Translations under genes and position numbers: made by a program
DNA from: Calothrix sp. NIES-3974
Lineage (GTDB): Bacteria > Cyanobacteriota > Cyanobacteriia > Cyanobacteriales > Nostocaceae
Assembly (NCBI RefSeq): GCF_002368395.1
Contig: NZ_AP018254.1
Span: 496,001 to 560,000 of the forward strand
Length of the DNA stretch: 64,000 nt
Direction of reading: 5' to 3'
Notes under the pieces: generated by a model
Told to the model about the DNA's origin: nothing
The model's input: the letters and a program-made list of their open reading frames with translations, nothing else
Database searches by the model: none
Shown here: positions 1 to 8,250 of the stretch, piece by piece
How positions within the stretch are numbered: the first letter of the stretch is position 1
Layout of the letters: each line of letters begins with the position of its first letter

Positions 1-490
1 ATTTTGGGTGTGGAGCAAAAAAATTACCAACCCCTAACACACTATCAATTTGACAATCGCCTGCATAGAAATCATATACCAACTGCATCACCCGGCGTGG
101 ATCATTTTTCACAGGTAACAAACTTTTCCTCGCCATCTCAACCCCTTCCAACCTCGCCACACATAGGTAACGCCAAACAGTTTCTTCCACATCTTGAGAA
201 TTCACTTGCAAGTCAACTTCAAACTGCCTTGCACCTTCCTCAAACCGATTAGCATAGTAGTAGGATAATCCCCGTTGCCACAAATAGGGTGTAATACTTG
301 CATCTAGTTCTTCCGCTCGGTCAAAATCAGCAATTGATGCGGCAATATTCGCCAATTTGAACTGTACCATCCCCCGCAACACGTAGTTTCGAGGATTATT
401 GGGATTGTGAGCGATCGCCTGATGATAACGGTTTAATTCTTGCTGGAGTAAATTCATTGCCGGGTGAGAATGTGAGAAATCTCCTATCAT
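1..490 (-). CDS. TPR-repeat protein, 3' part cut by window edge
   Basis: Reading the minus strand from the ATG at 490 gives an open frame to the window edge (163 codons, no stop). Early residues read NLLQQELNRYHQAIAHNPNN, then RNYVLRGMVQFKLANIAASI and a further helix pair (LWQRGLSYYYANRFEEGARQ). This is the spacing of tetratricopeptide helices (W/Y-G-Y-A-F positions), so it is a helical protein-interaction scaffold. There is no signal peptide, so a cytoplasmic location is likely. An alternative start is the internal Met 12 (ATG at 457). It is divergent from the permease gene, 62 bp away, so the two share one promoter region. The frame is open at the left edge, so the C-terminus is unknown. 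Function beyond TPR is not recognisable. Confidence 0.85.
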   Translation of the reverse strand, partial: MIGDFSHSHPAMNLLQQELNRYHQAIAHNPNNPRNYVLRGMVQFKLANIAASIADFDRAEELDASITPYLWQRGLSYYYANRFEEGARQFEVDLQVNSQDVEETVWRYLCVARLEGVEMARKSLLPVKNDPRRVMQLVYDFYAGDCQIDSVLGVGNFFAPHPK

Positions 491-552
491 GAACTTATAT
501 ACGCCAAAATATAGTCCCGAAACAACCTTTTCTTCCCTTTCCCCTAACACCA

Positions 553-1770
553 ATGAACATCGCCGAAAGCATGAAAATGGCAGGAAAAACCCTGCTAGCA
601 AATAAACTCCGCAGTTTACTAACCATGTTAGGTATTGTCATCGGTAATGCGTCGGTAATTGCCATGATCGGCATTGGTGAAGCTGGACAAAGATTTGTTG
701 CCAAGGAGTTGGAATCACTCGGACCGAATGTATTGTTTGTAATACCGGGAAATGAGGAAACTCAACGGATTTCCTTTGAAATTCCCAAAAATCTCGTGTT
801 AGCAGATGCCTACGCGATCGCCGAACAGGTTCCCACTGTCAAGGGTGTAGCTCCGGAGTTAAATCGTCGTTTTGTTGTAGTACACCAAAATCGCAGTACC
901 AATTTGAATATTATCGGTACAACACCAGGTTTTTTGACTGTACGAGCTTTTGAAGTCAAGCAGGGACGATTTTTTACCGAAGTGGATATGACCCGCAATA
1001 ATCAGGTCGTAGTCCTAGGTGCGGATACAGCAGAAAAATTATTTGGTAATACCAATCCAGTTGGCAAACAACTGCGAATCAAGGATTCCAGCTTTCAAGT
1101 CATTGGTGTACTCGCAGCCAAAGGTTCCAGTGTGGGTGCGGATTACGACAAAGCGGCGATTGTACCTTTAACTACATCTGCCAATCGGTTAATCGGTCGT
1201 AACTCCCCCTACGGAATTGCTCTAGACTACCTAGTCGCCTCCGCTGACCGCACGGAAAACGTGGATGCGGCTGTGTTTCAAATTACCAACCTCCTGCGAC
1301 TACGGCACAAAGTTACCGGAGAAGATGACTTTACAATTCGTACTCAAAAAGACGCAATGCAAACCCTGGGACAAGTCACCGGAGCTTTAACAATTATGTT
1401 AGCTGCGATCGCGGGTATTTCCCTGTTTGTCGGCGGTATTGGGATTATGAATATCATGTTAGTTTCGGTGACGGAACGCACCCAAGAAATTGGTTTACGC
1501 AAAGCCATCGGCGCAACCCAACGGGATATCCTCCTACAGTTCATGATTGAAGCGGTAATCGTCTCAGCTGTCGGAGGAGTGATTGGTGTTGCTATTGGAG
1601 TATCGGGAATTTACTTGGTAGCTTTACTTACTCCTTTGGAGGCAGCAATCTCCGTGTCCGCAATTACTACTGCGGTGGGTGTATCTGGAGCAATTGGTTT
1701 ATTTTTCGGTGTTTTTCCAGCCCGTCGTGCTGCAAAATTAGACCCCATTGTCGCTTTAAGAACGGCTTAG
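553..1770 (+). CDS. MacB/FtsX-type ABC transporter permease
   Basis: A 405-residue inner-membrane permease. A first transmembrane helix near residues 18-40 (LLTMLGIVIGNASVIAMIGI) is followed by a MacB-type periplasmic core domain (about 45-250) and three C-terminal helices with the FtsX signature (GIGIMNIMLVSVTERTQEIG, then LRKAIGA). Members pair with an ATPase and usually a membrane-fusion protein to move peptides, macrolides or lipoproteins out across the envelope. Here no ATPase or HlyD-like gene is adjacent, so it is an orphan subunit in this window. The length is normal for the family. Its TAG stop runs directly into a repeat-like sequence beginning AGTGGTCTGT. The substrate cannot be inferred. 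Confidence 0.93.
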   Translation: MNIAESMKMAGKTLLANKLRSLLTMLGIVIGNASVIAMIGIGEAGQRFVAKELESLGPNVLFVIPGNEETQRISFEIPKNLVLADAYAIAEQVPTVKGVAPELNRRFVVVHQNRSTNLNIIGTTPGFLTVRAFEVKQGRFFTEVDMTRNNQVVVLGADTAEKLFGNTNPVGKQLRIKDSSFQVIGVLAAKGSSVGADYDKAAIVPLTTSANRLIGRNSPYGIALDYLVASADRTENVDAAVFQITNLLRLRHKVTGEDDFTIRTQKDAMQTLGQVTGALTIMLAAIAGISLFVGGIGIMNIMLVSVTERTQEIGLRKAIGATQRDILLQFMIEAVIVSAVGGVIGVAIGVSGIYLVALLTPLEAAISVSAITTAVGVSGAIGLFFGVFPARRAAKLDPIVALRTA

Positions 1771-1839
1771 TGGTCTGTGTGATTAATTTTGATGAGTAAA
1801 GAATGGAACGTAGTGGTCTGTCAACTTTATTTTGATCGA

Positions 1840-1954
1840 TTGAAAATTTAGCGATCGCATCCTTCAAAATCATGTTTATTCATCCAGATTTTGACAAGAT
1901 TTTGAGCATTATTACTTATTGACAAAAGAGCAATGAGCTTAATTTGTTAGCAAT
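1840..1954 (-). repeat. MITE family A, truncated copy
   Basis: Reverse-complement copy of the element at 4004-4192 and 30351-30592. It shares the core that includes the HIP1 site in GGATGCGATCGCTAAATTTT, and its outer end reads TTAATTTGTTAGCAAT, a diverged form of the family's terminal inverted repeat. The other end is missing and is replaced by a segment starting TAGTGGTCTGTCAACTTT (1811-1828), which belongs to another repeat family also seen at 45431-45537. Confidence 0.75.
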
Positions 1955-2028
1955 GAGGATAGACCATTAGTATACTTCAGGGTCTGCGGAAAAAATCCTA
2001 GGAGTGAGAGTAGGGAATAGTTGTCACC

Positions 2029-2128
2029 TAATATCGTTTACGCTAATGCTTGCGACATATCAGGGGCTGTAACTAACCGTTGATTATTCTAGTTTCATGT
2101 ATTGCACAGTACAAGAAAATCGATATAA
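2029..2128 (+). repeat. Interspersed repeat family B, copy 1
   Basis: About 100 bp starting TAATATCGTTTACGCTAATG and ending ATCGATATAA. It closely matches 2967-3062 in the same orientation and 58561-58654 in reverse orientation. The ends form a short imperfect inverted repeat around ATATCG. It contains no ORF. The rest of the gap from 1771 to 2357 is AT-rich and shows nothing else apart from the family A remnant. Confidence 0.75.
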
Positions 2129-2357
2129 CAATTAATTACAATTAATTCAACTTTTCCCAGGCTATTTTTAGCCTCAAAAATATCAAATATCAAAGTCCCC
2201 GTATTGCTACCTGTCAACCGTCAACAAACCAAAAGAGAAATATATTAGCCTCCAAACCTCCAAAGTATAATTTTATTACACTCATGATTGCTGCGAATTG
2301 CATCGGAATCGGAGAATGTGGGTTAAACTAATCACGAAAGTATAACCAGAAAGGAGT

Positions 2358-2969
2358 ATGAAAATGCTGGAAAATCGTGATTACACCCTCATCATCGATA
2401 AAAGCGGCAGCATGGCCACACCTGACCAGAAAGGAGGGAAAAGTCGCTGGGTCGCAGCTCAAGAATCAACCTTTGCCCTCGCTGCCAAATGTGAGCAATT
2501 TGACCCCGATGGAATTACTGTTTACGTATTTTCCGGTAAATTTAAGCGCTATGAAGATGTGACATCTAGTAAGGTATCCCAAATTTTTATGGAAAATGAC
2601 CCTTCGGGAACCACTGATTTAGCCGGGGTTTTAAAACATGCTACAGATAACTACTTTCAACGCAAACGGGCTGGACAAACCAAACCAAATGGAGAGACAA
2701 TTCTGGTGATAACTGATGGAGAACCTGATGACCGGAAAGCGGTGATGCGGGTTATAATTGAAACCTCACGCCAAATGGAACGGGATGAGGAATTAGCTAT
2801 TTCCTTTATCCAAGTTGGTACAGACCCGCAAGCAACCCGTTTTCTCAAGGTTCTAGACGATGAGTTACAAAGTGCAGGGGCAAAATTTGACATTTGCGAC
2901 ACCATCACAATGGAAGATATAGAAGATATGAGTTTATCGGAAGTGCTGTTGAATGCAATTACCGATTAA
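2358..2969 (+). CDS. Small von Willebrand factor A domain protein
   Basis: A 203-residue protein that is essentially one vWA domain. The metal-ion-dependent adhesion site is intact: DKSGS at residues 14-18, the TT pair at 85-86 in GTTDLAG, and Asp120 in VITDGEPDD. It has no signal peptide or membrane segment, so it is probably cytoplasmic and works as a metal-dependent protein-binding module. Small proteins of this kind occur in bacterial stress and AAA-ATPase partner systems, but no partner is adjacent. The AGGAG at about 2351-2355 supports the ATG at 2358; a second ATG lies two codons later. The TAA stop is formed by the first bases of a family B repeat, so repeat insertion may have set the present C-terminus. 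The specific role is unknown. Confidence 0.92.
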   Translation: MKMLENRDYTLIIDKSGSMATPDQKGGKSRWVAAQESTFALAAKCEQFDPDGITVYVFSGKFKRYEDVTSSKVSQIFMENDPSGTTDLAGVLKHATDNYFQRKRAGQTKPNGETILVITDGEPDDRKAVMRVIIETSRQMERDEELAISFIQVGTDPQATRFLKVLDDELQSAGAKFDICDTITMEDIEDMSLSEVLLNAITD

Positions 2970-3062
2970 TATCGTTGACGCTAATGCTTGCTCTATATTA
3001 GGGGCTGTAACCGTTGATTATTCTAGTTTCATTTATATCAAAGTACAAGAGAATCGATATAA
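2967..3062 (+). repeat. Interspersed repeat family B, copy 2 (overlaps the vWA stop codon)
   Basis: Begins TAATATCGTTGACGCTAATG and ends GAATCGATATAA. It matches 2029-2128 and, reversed, 58561-58654. Its first three bases are the stop codon of the upstream vWA gene. Confidence 0.75.
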
Positions 3063-3105
3063 GTCGGTGGTGTTGCTGAATTTGAGCATGGATTATAATT
3101 AGGTC

Positions 3106-3350
3106 AGGGTCTGCGGAAAAAGTCTTTTCGTGAGGGTAGGGAATAGGGAGAGACGCCATATATCGCGTCTGTAAAGGGAGTAGCTTTAACCCAATAATTC
3201 TAGTTTGCACAAGACCAAAAAAATGACAAATGCCAAGTTTTTCAGCCTTACATACCTACTTAGAAAGCACTTTTTGCGACTAAAATTTCCTCGAATTCTT
3301 TGTGAAATATAGAGACGCGATATATCGCGTCTTTTTTTTCCGCAAACCCT
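3106..3350. repeat. MITE-like element with AGGGTYTGCGGAAAAA ends
   Basis: The left end is AGGGTCTGCGGAAAAA and the right end is its near-perfect inverse, TTTTTCCGCAAACCCT (one mismatch in 16). Inside are two palindromes of the ACGCGATATATCGCGT type (near 3150-3170 and 3312-3332). Partial relatives of the left end occur at 1980-2020 and 9546-9590, and reversed near 58800-58838. It has no ORF, so it is a non-autonomous element. Confidence 0.7.
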
Positions 3351-3417
3351 AATTTACAATTTTGTATTAAATTCGTATTCAAACCAATATTCTCCTAGAG
3401 ACGTAGCATTGCTACGT

Positions 3418-3588
3418 TTATTCAGGTTGCACAACAACACCTTGCGCCATATATTCTTGACGGAGAGTAATTCCCGGCTGTAGATACACCCCCCCATCGC
3501 TGGGCATCCATAATGGGGTAGTTTTAGTGCAATCAAATAAACGCATAAGTACTTTAGGAGGGGGAGTGTCAACCCAGAGGAATTTTTC
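3418..3588 (-). pseudogene. Possible 3' fragment of a degraded gene
   Basis: The minus strand has a 56-codon open stretch between two TAA codons with protein-like composition: FLWVDTPPPKVLMRLFDC, then TTPLWMPSDGGVYLQPGI, ending in VVQPE and a stop. The only in-frame ATG with useful length is internal, and no upstream coding sequence continues it. I read it as the surviving C-terminal end of a decayed gene in repeat-rich DNA. The family is not recognised and chance cannot be excluded. The surrounding gap (2970-4617) otherwise holds repeats and a terminator, and I see no intact gene. Confidence 0.35.
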
Positions 3589-4003
3589 TTATGCAAAATA
3601 CTTGGCGATCGCAACAATACTGTATTCCGTATTCCGCAACACCTGATTGATTAGTTATTTTAATATACGAAAACGCAAATTTCTGCACTTTCCCATCTTG
3701 ACGCTTTTTTGTCAATAAATTTCGGCTTTTTCTCAATATTAATGATTTTATTGTCAATAAACCAACGAAATTATAGTACTTTCCGGACTGATTATTGACA
3801 TCTTGACAAATCCCAGGTAGTATATAGTAAAATGCCGCCGGTGCTATACAATCAAAAAATTGAAGATAAATCAATAGGGTTATCCTTTCAGTCAAGGATA
3901 ACCGTTTTAATTTTAATTAATTTCCGATTTGTTGTTCAGGTTTTACTTGTTTGACCTATGGGTTTAGTTGGGTACTCTAGGGGAAGTAAGCTACCCCTGC
4001 ACC

Positions 4004-4192
4004 ATTGCTGACAAGTTAATCTCATTGGTCATTTGTAAATAAGTGATAATACTCAGTGATAATACTCAAAATCTTGTCAAAATCTGGATGAATAAACATG
4101 ATTTTGAAGGATGCGATCGCTAAATTTTCAATTCACTTTTCAGGATAATTAAGAGTTGACAAAACTAACTTTCACCTTAACTTATCACGAAT
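4004..4192 (+). mobile_element. MITE family A, complete copy with target-site duplication
   Basis: A 189-bp element with terminal inverted repeats ATTGCTGACAAGTTAA (left) and TTAACTTATCACGAAT (right), matching at 13 of 16 positions. It is bracketed by a perfect 11-bp direct repeat ACCCCTGCACC at 3993-4003 and 4193-4203, which is a target-site duplication. It has no ORF. Relatives lie at 30351-30592 and 1840-1954. The long duplication would suit an IS4-like transposase acting in trans, but that is inference. Confidence 0.9.
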
Positions 4193-4420
4193 ACCCCTGC
4201 ACCTTTAATGTTACTTAAAGTGAGTTCGATGAACCTCACCCCAACCCCTCTGTGACTTCCCAGAGGGACAGGAAATCCGGAGTTTTCAATCAATAATCAA
4301 TTCTTGCAAAACCTCTGTTCCCAAGAAAGAGAGCTTTGGAGAGGGATTATTTGTATCTGTTGAATTCACGTTTATTTAATGAGGAAACGCTATAGACCAT
4401 AAGATAGAGAAAAATAAGGA

Positions 4421-4447
4421 AAAAACACGGTTTGGAGCCGTGTTTTT
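4421..4447 (-). terminator. Intrinsic terminator of the glycosyltransferase gene
   Basis: The inverted repeat AACACGG / CCGTGTT with a 7-base loop is flanked by A and T runs, so on the minus strand the stem is followed by TTTTTT. It lies about 170 bp past the glycosyltransferase stop. The flanking runs would let it work on both strands. Confidence 0.75.
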
Positions 4448-4617
4448 GCGTATTTTTACTATCGTCAAAGGTTTTTGTGCAGAGATTTGTCAGTAAGTGG
4501 TGTTTAGAGTGAATCTGAGCTTGAAATTTATGTTGTGTGAATTAGATTCAGAGAATAATCAAAAATTATTCCCCTGCAATTAACTATTTCCAGTTAATCG
4601 CAGTTGGCAAAAAACAA

Positions 4618-5715
4618 TTAACGCTCAAACTTTAACGTCATTAGGGACTCCAAAGATGCTTTTAAAGACTGCAAAGACCAATTTCCCGGATGGCGATATT
4701 TGAGAATTTGCTCGTAGATAGCTTCGTATCCATCCACCATCGTTGCAACGCTAAAATTTTCCACCACCCACGAACGACATTTTTTGCGGTCAAGTTGAAG
4801 TGCTGCTGGAATTAGTGATGCCATCTCTTCGTAACTTTCGCAGATAAAACCGCTTTCCCCATGAGCAATCACTTCTGGAACAGAACCCATTTTCATCGCA
4901 ATTACCGGGGTTCCCGTTGCCATTGACTCAATCATCACTAAACCAAATGGCTCATCCCAGGTAATGGGAAATAGGGTTGCAGACGCATTCCCTAACAATT
5001 CTGCTTTCTGAGTATGGTTAAGTTCTCCTAAAAACTCAATTTGTTTCCCATCAATATGGGGAGCAATTTCTGATTCAAAAAACTCTCGATCAACAACGTC
5101 TACCTTTCCTGCTAATTTTAAATGCCAACCCGTTGCGATCGCAATTTTAATTGCGTGTTGAGGTCCTTTTTCTGGTGAGAATCTCCCTAAAAATGCTAAA
5201 TAGGGCGGTTGTTGAGGTTTTTCAATAAACGGAAACTCTTCAACACAAATACCGTTGTAAACTGTCCCGACATAGTTTAAATCCAGCTGACGTTGAGCAT
5301 TACTAATGCTAATAAACGGCTGATTTTTGTGCTGGCTAAAAACCCTGCTATTATCACGGGTAAACCGACCATGTAACGTGTGAACAGTTGGTGTATCAAC
5401 CATTGCTGCTAAAGGCAATGACCAAACCCCCACGTGGGAATGGATAATATCGAATTCCACCGCACGTTGGTACACCTGACTGGTTTCAGCTAGCTCGTAC
5501 ATCATGGGTTCGCGAATTTCCCTGTCAAATCGTAATGCCCGTGGAGTAACGGCTTCAAGTTTAGCTAGGGTTTGCGAATCTCCCGACGCGAACAAAGTCA
5601 CATCATGACCACGACGAACTAACTCATCGGTCAAGCGACTAACTACAAGTTCAATCCCTCCATAGGTAATGGGGGGAACCTGTTCCCAAGGGGGGGCAAT
5701 TTGTGCAATTTTCAT
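4618..5715 (-). CDS. Family 4 glycosyltransferase (GT-B fold)
   Basis: A 365-residue cytoplasmic glycosyltransferase. The N-terminal acceptor domain opens MKIAQIAPPWEQVPP and carries the glycine-rich turn TYGGIELVV. The C-terminal donor-binding domain has FLGRFSPEKGP near residue 170 and the E-x7-E motif region EPFGLVMIESMATGTPVIA near residue 260. Proteins of this type transfer a sugar from a nucleotide sugar to a polysaccharide, glycolipid or compatible-solute acceptor, which the sequence does not identify. It stands alone with long gaps on both sides and its own terminator. The length is normal for the family. Confidence 0.93.
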   Translation of the reverse strand: MKIAQIAPPWEQVPPITYGGIELVVSRLTDELVRRGHDVTLFASGDSQTLAKLEAVTPRALRFDREIREPMMYELAETSQVYQRAVEFDIIHSHVGVWSLPLAAMVDTPTVHTLHGRFTRDNSRVFSQHKNQPFISISNAQRQLDLNYVGTVYNGICVEEFPFIEKPQQPPYLAFLGRFSPEKGPQHAIKIAIATGWHLKLAGKVDVVDREFFESEIAPHIDGKQIEFLGELNHTQKAELLGNASATLFPITWDEPFGLVMIESMATGTPVIAMKMGSVPEVIAHGESGFICESYEEMASLIPAALQLDRKKCRSWVVENFSVATMVDGYEAIYEQILKYRHPGNWSLQSLKASLESLMTLKFER

Positions 5716-6016
5716 ACGTTGTTATAGGTTTCGGCTATGAAAGCTCAGATTCACAACATTGAATTGACTTCAATGCAACTAATCCAAATACACCACTTTG
5801 ACAATCTGGACTTAGATGTGATTAGGCGCGAACCGAACCTTTTTAACTTTCTCCTTCGTTGAGTGAGATAGGAAGTTAATTGATTCAAATGCATTATAGG
5901 AGCAATTGCCAGGCAACTTCATCTATCTAAAGAGTTAGAAGTATTTCGTTAATTAGATACAAGTTGCTTATACAAAATTAGTTAAATTTAAACTATTTTG
6001 GTGTGGAGATAGGAGA

Positions 6017-6348
6017 CCTACATTTCTCGCAAATTTCTCAAAATTATAGGGAGTAGGTAATAGGGAGTAGAAGGAAAATTAATCCGTCACTCAAGACTTA
6101 TAACTCAATACGCTTGGTGTTAAAGATAACTGTAGGTTGGGTTGAGGCTTTCCATAGACTGTTGATTTTGTGGAAATTTACCCATAAATTCACACAGTTT
6201 TTGTGATGATCTCGTCCCCATGCTCCTCGTGGGGACGCATTCTCAGAGGCTCTGTCTCTACATTCTTCAACCCAACCTACCCAATAATCAGACTTTTAAG
6301 TCTAACTGAACTGTATTAACTTATAACCTACTTGTGAGAAATCCGGGG
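6017..6348. repeat. Element with ATTTCTCACAA-type ends, interrupted by a second element
   Basis: The outer ends, CCTACATTTCTCGCAA and TTGTGAGAAATCCGGG, match the inverted-repeat family at 21431-21549, 43754-43854 and 45265-45384. The interior is longer than in those copies because another inverted-repeat element (6132-6280) sits inside it. The gap 5716-6453 shows no gene. Confidence 0.7.
6132..6280. mobile_element. Nested MITE-like element with GTAGGTTGGGTTGA ends
   Basis: About 149 bp with perfect 14-bp terminal inverted repeats, GTAGGTTGGGTTGA on the left and TCAACCCAACCTAC on the right. It interrupts the element at 6017-6348. A diverged relative with one recognisable end (GTAGGTTAGGTTCC) is near 40695. 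It has no ORF. Confidence 0.75.
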
Positions 6349-6453
6349 GACAGGAGTCAGAAATTAACGGATAATCCAAAATCTAAAATCCAAAATCCCT
6401 TGACTGTTAAGATTTAGACGTTACCATGTCTATGTATTTTTTAAAGTATAAAT

Positions 6454-8028
6454 ATGACAAATACAATTTACGTAAATCCAGTGACTGGGAACGATAGCGG
6501 GAATGCGGGGAATTCTCCGCAAGCTCCTTTCAAAACCATTACTCGCGCTTTGCGGGGTGCTGTACCGGGAACAACCATTCAATTATCTAATGGCACATAT
6601 AACACAGATAGTGGTGAAGTTTACCCCCTCACACCTCCAGAGGGGGTAAAAATCCTGGGAAACGAAGCAAATAAAGGTTCTGGTATCCTGATTCAGGGAA
6701 GTGGTAATTTTTTGAGTCGAACCTTTGCCCGTCAAAATGTCACTTTTGTGTTGACGAATCGGTCTGAGCTACGGGGGGTGACAGTGACAAACCCAGAAAC
6801 GAGAGGTACGGGGGTTTGGATTGAATCAACAGCTCCGATTGTTGCCAACTGTACCCTTACTAAGTGTAAGCGGGAAGGAATATTTATCACTGGTGAGGGG
6901 AATCCACAAATCCTCCATAACAACTTGATCGAAAATGATGCCAATGGAATTGCGATCGCCAATAATGCTAAAGGGATTATTCAAGGAAACACTTGCTTAC
7001 GCACGGGTTTTGGAATTGTTGTCAATGGAGCAGCAACACCAAGTTTAATTGGGAATCGGACTACGGAAAATCGCACGGGATTAATCTTTTACGATGATTC
7101 CCGTCCGGCTTTACGTGACAATATCAGCGATCGCAATACCCAGGATGGTATGACTTTGTTAGGTAATGTTCAGGTGGATTTTGGTTCCACATCCAGTCCT
7201 GGTGGTAATATCTTCCGTGATAACGGTCAATTTGATATTCAAAATGCAAGTAATAACCAATTAGTTTCCGTCGGCAATCAAGTTAACCCCAGTCGGACTA
7301 GAGGTAATATTCAGTTTGTTGATACCCAAACACCCACCCCCGTACCACCACCGAATCCGACACCTGTCCCCATCCCCGTACCACCACCGAATCCAACACC
7401 AGAACCAGCACCTGTCCCCATCCCCGTACCGACACCAACTCCTACTCCCCCAAGCAGTAATTTAACGGATATTTCTGGTCACTGGGCGGAAAAATTTATT
7501 CGCGAATTAAACCAGCGAGAAATTATAATTGGATTTCGCGATCGCACTTTTAAACCGGACGCAACCATCACCCGTGCTCAATTTGCGGCTTTAATTGTCA
7601 AAGCTTTTAATCCCCGTCCCATTCGTCAAGGGAAAAAATTTCGCGACGTTAGCGATAACTTTTGGGCAAATGAAGTCATCCAAAAAGCCTACGAATCAGG
7701 TTTTCTATCTGGCTATCCCGACAACACCTTCCATCCTAACCAGAATATTCCCCGTGTCCAAGTCATCGTTTCCCTCGTCAACGGAGCTGGTGTTAACGCT
7801 GCCTACAGCCAAAATTTAACCAGATTTGATGATTATACCGACATTCCCGCCTACGCCAAAGAACAAGTTCTCATCGCTCTCAACAACCGAATAATCGTGA
7901 ATTACCCCAATTTAAACAAACTCAACCCCAACCGTGACGCAACCCGCGCAGAAGTCACCGTCATGGTCTACCAGGTATTAGCTGGACAAAATCGCGTTGC
8001 TGCAATTAGTTCACCCTACCTAGTCTAG
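6454..8028 (+). CDS. DUF1565 beta-helix protein with three S-layer homology domains
   Basis: A 524-residue protein in three parts. Residues 1-285 form a DUF1565/right-handed parallel beta-helix region, with TIYVNPVTGNDSGNAG at the start and repeated N-x-x-x-N coils such as NNLIENDANGIAIANNA. Residues about 288-335 are a Pro/Thr-rich spacer made of PTPVPPPNP-like repeats. Residues about 338-515 hold three SLH motifs (TDISGHWAEKFIREL; FRDVSDNFWANEVI; YTDIPAYAKEQVL). SLH domains normally bind peptidoglycan-linked polymer, so the protein should sit in the cell envelope, and the beta-helix may bind or cleave polysaccharide. No N-terminal signal peptide is visible at the ATG used, and no upstream start in this frame supplies one. 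The export route is therefore unclear. Confidence 0.93.
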   Translation: MTNTIYVNPVTGNDSGNAGNSPQAPFKTITRALRGAVPGTTIQLSNGTYNTDSGEVYPLTPPEGVKILGNEANKGSGILIQGSGNFLSRTFARQNVTFVLTNRSELRGVTVTNPETRGTGVWIESTAPIVANCTLTKCKREGIFITGEGNPQILHNNLIENDANGIAIANNAKGIIQGNTCLRTGFGIVVNGAATPSLIGNRTTENRTGLIFYDDSRPALRDNISDRNTQDGMTLLGNVQVDFGSTSSPGGNIFRDNGQFDIQNASNNQLVSVGNQVNPSRTRGNIQFVDTQTPTPVPPPNPTPVPIPVPPPNPTPEPAPVPIPVPTPTPTPPSSNLTDISGHWAEKFIRELNQREIIIGFRDRTFKPDATITRAQFAALIVKAFNPRPIRQGKKFRDVSDNFWANEVIQKAYESGFLSGYPDNTFHPNQNIPRVQVIVSLVNGAGVNAAYSQNLTRFDDYTDIPAYAKEQVLIALNNRIIVNYPNLNKLNPNRDATRAEVTVMVYQVLAGQNRVAAISSPYLV

Positions 8029-8250
8029 TATTTTGATGGGTGAGAAAAGGCAGGTAGTAGCGCTAGTCTACGACAACCCTGCGGGTATAGCACCTTGATA
8101 TTAAAACCTTTTCGAGGCTAAAACCACTACTTCCAACCCCCAGAACTGATGCGATAGACCACTACCATATGTTGTTGATACACTTGACCTGCACTTAGAG
8201 CAAAGAAGTGATCAGCCTTGAGTAGTGGGTTGATTTTCCTGCTACTCCCG

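Noticed and set aside
3569-3895. 108-codon minus-strand frame in the gap after the first vWA gene
   Set aside because: Low-complexity and basic, no recognisable motif, overlaps the likely gene relic in another frame, and has no ribosome binding site.
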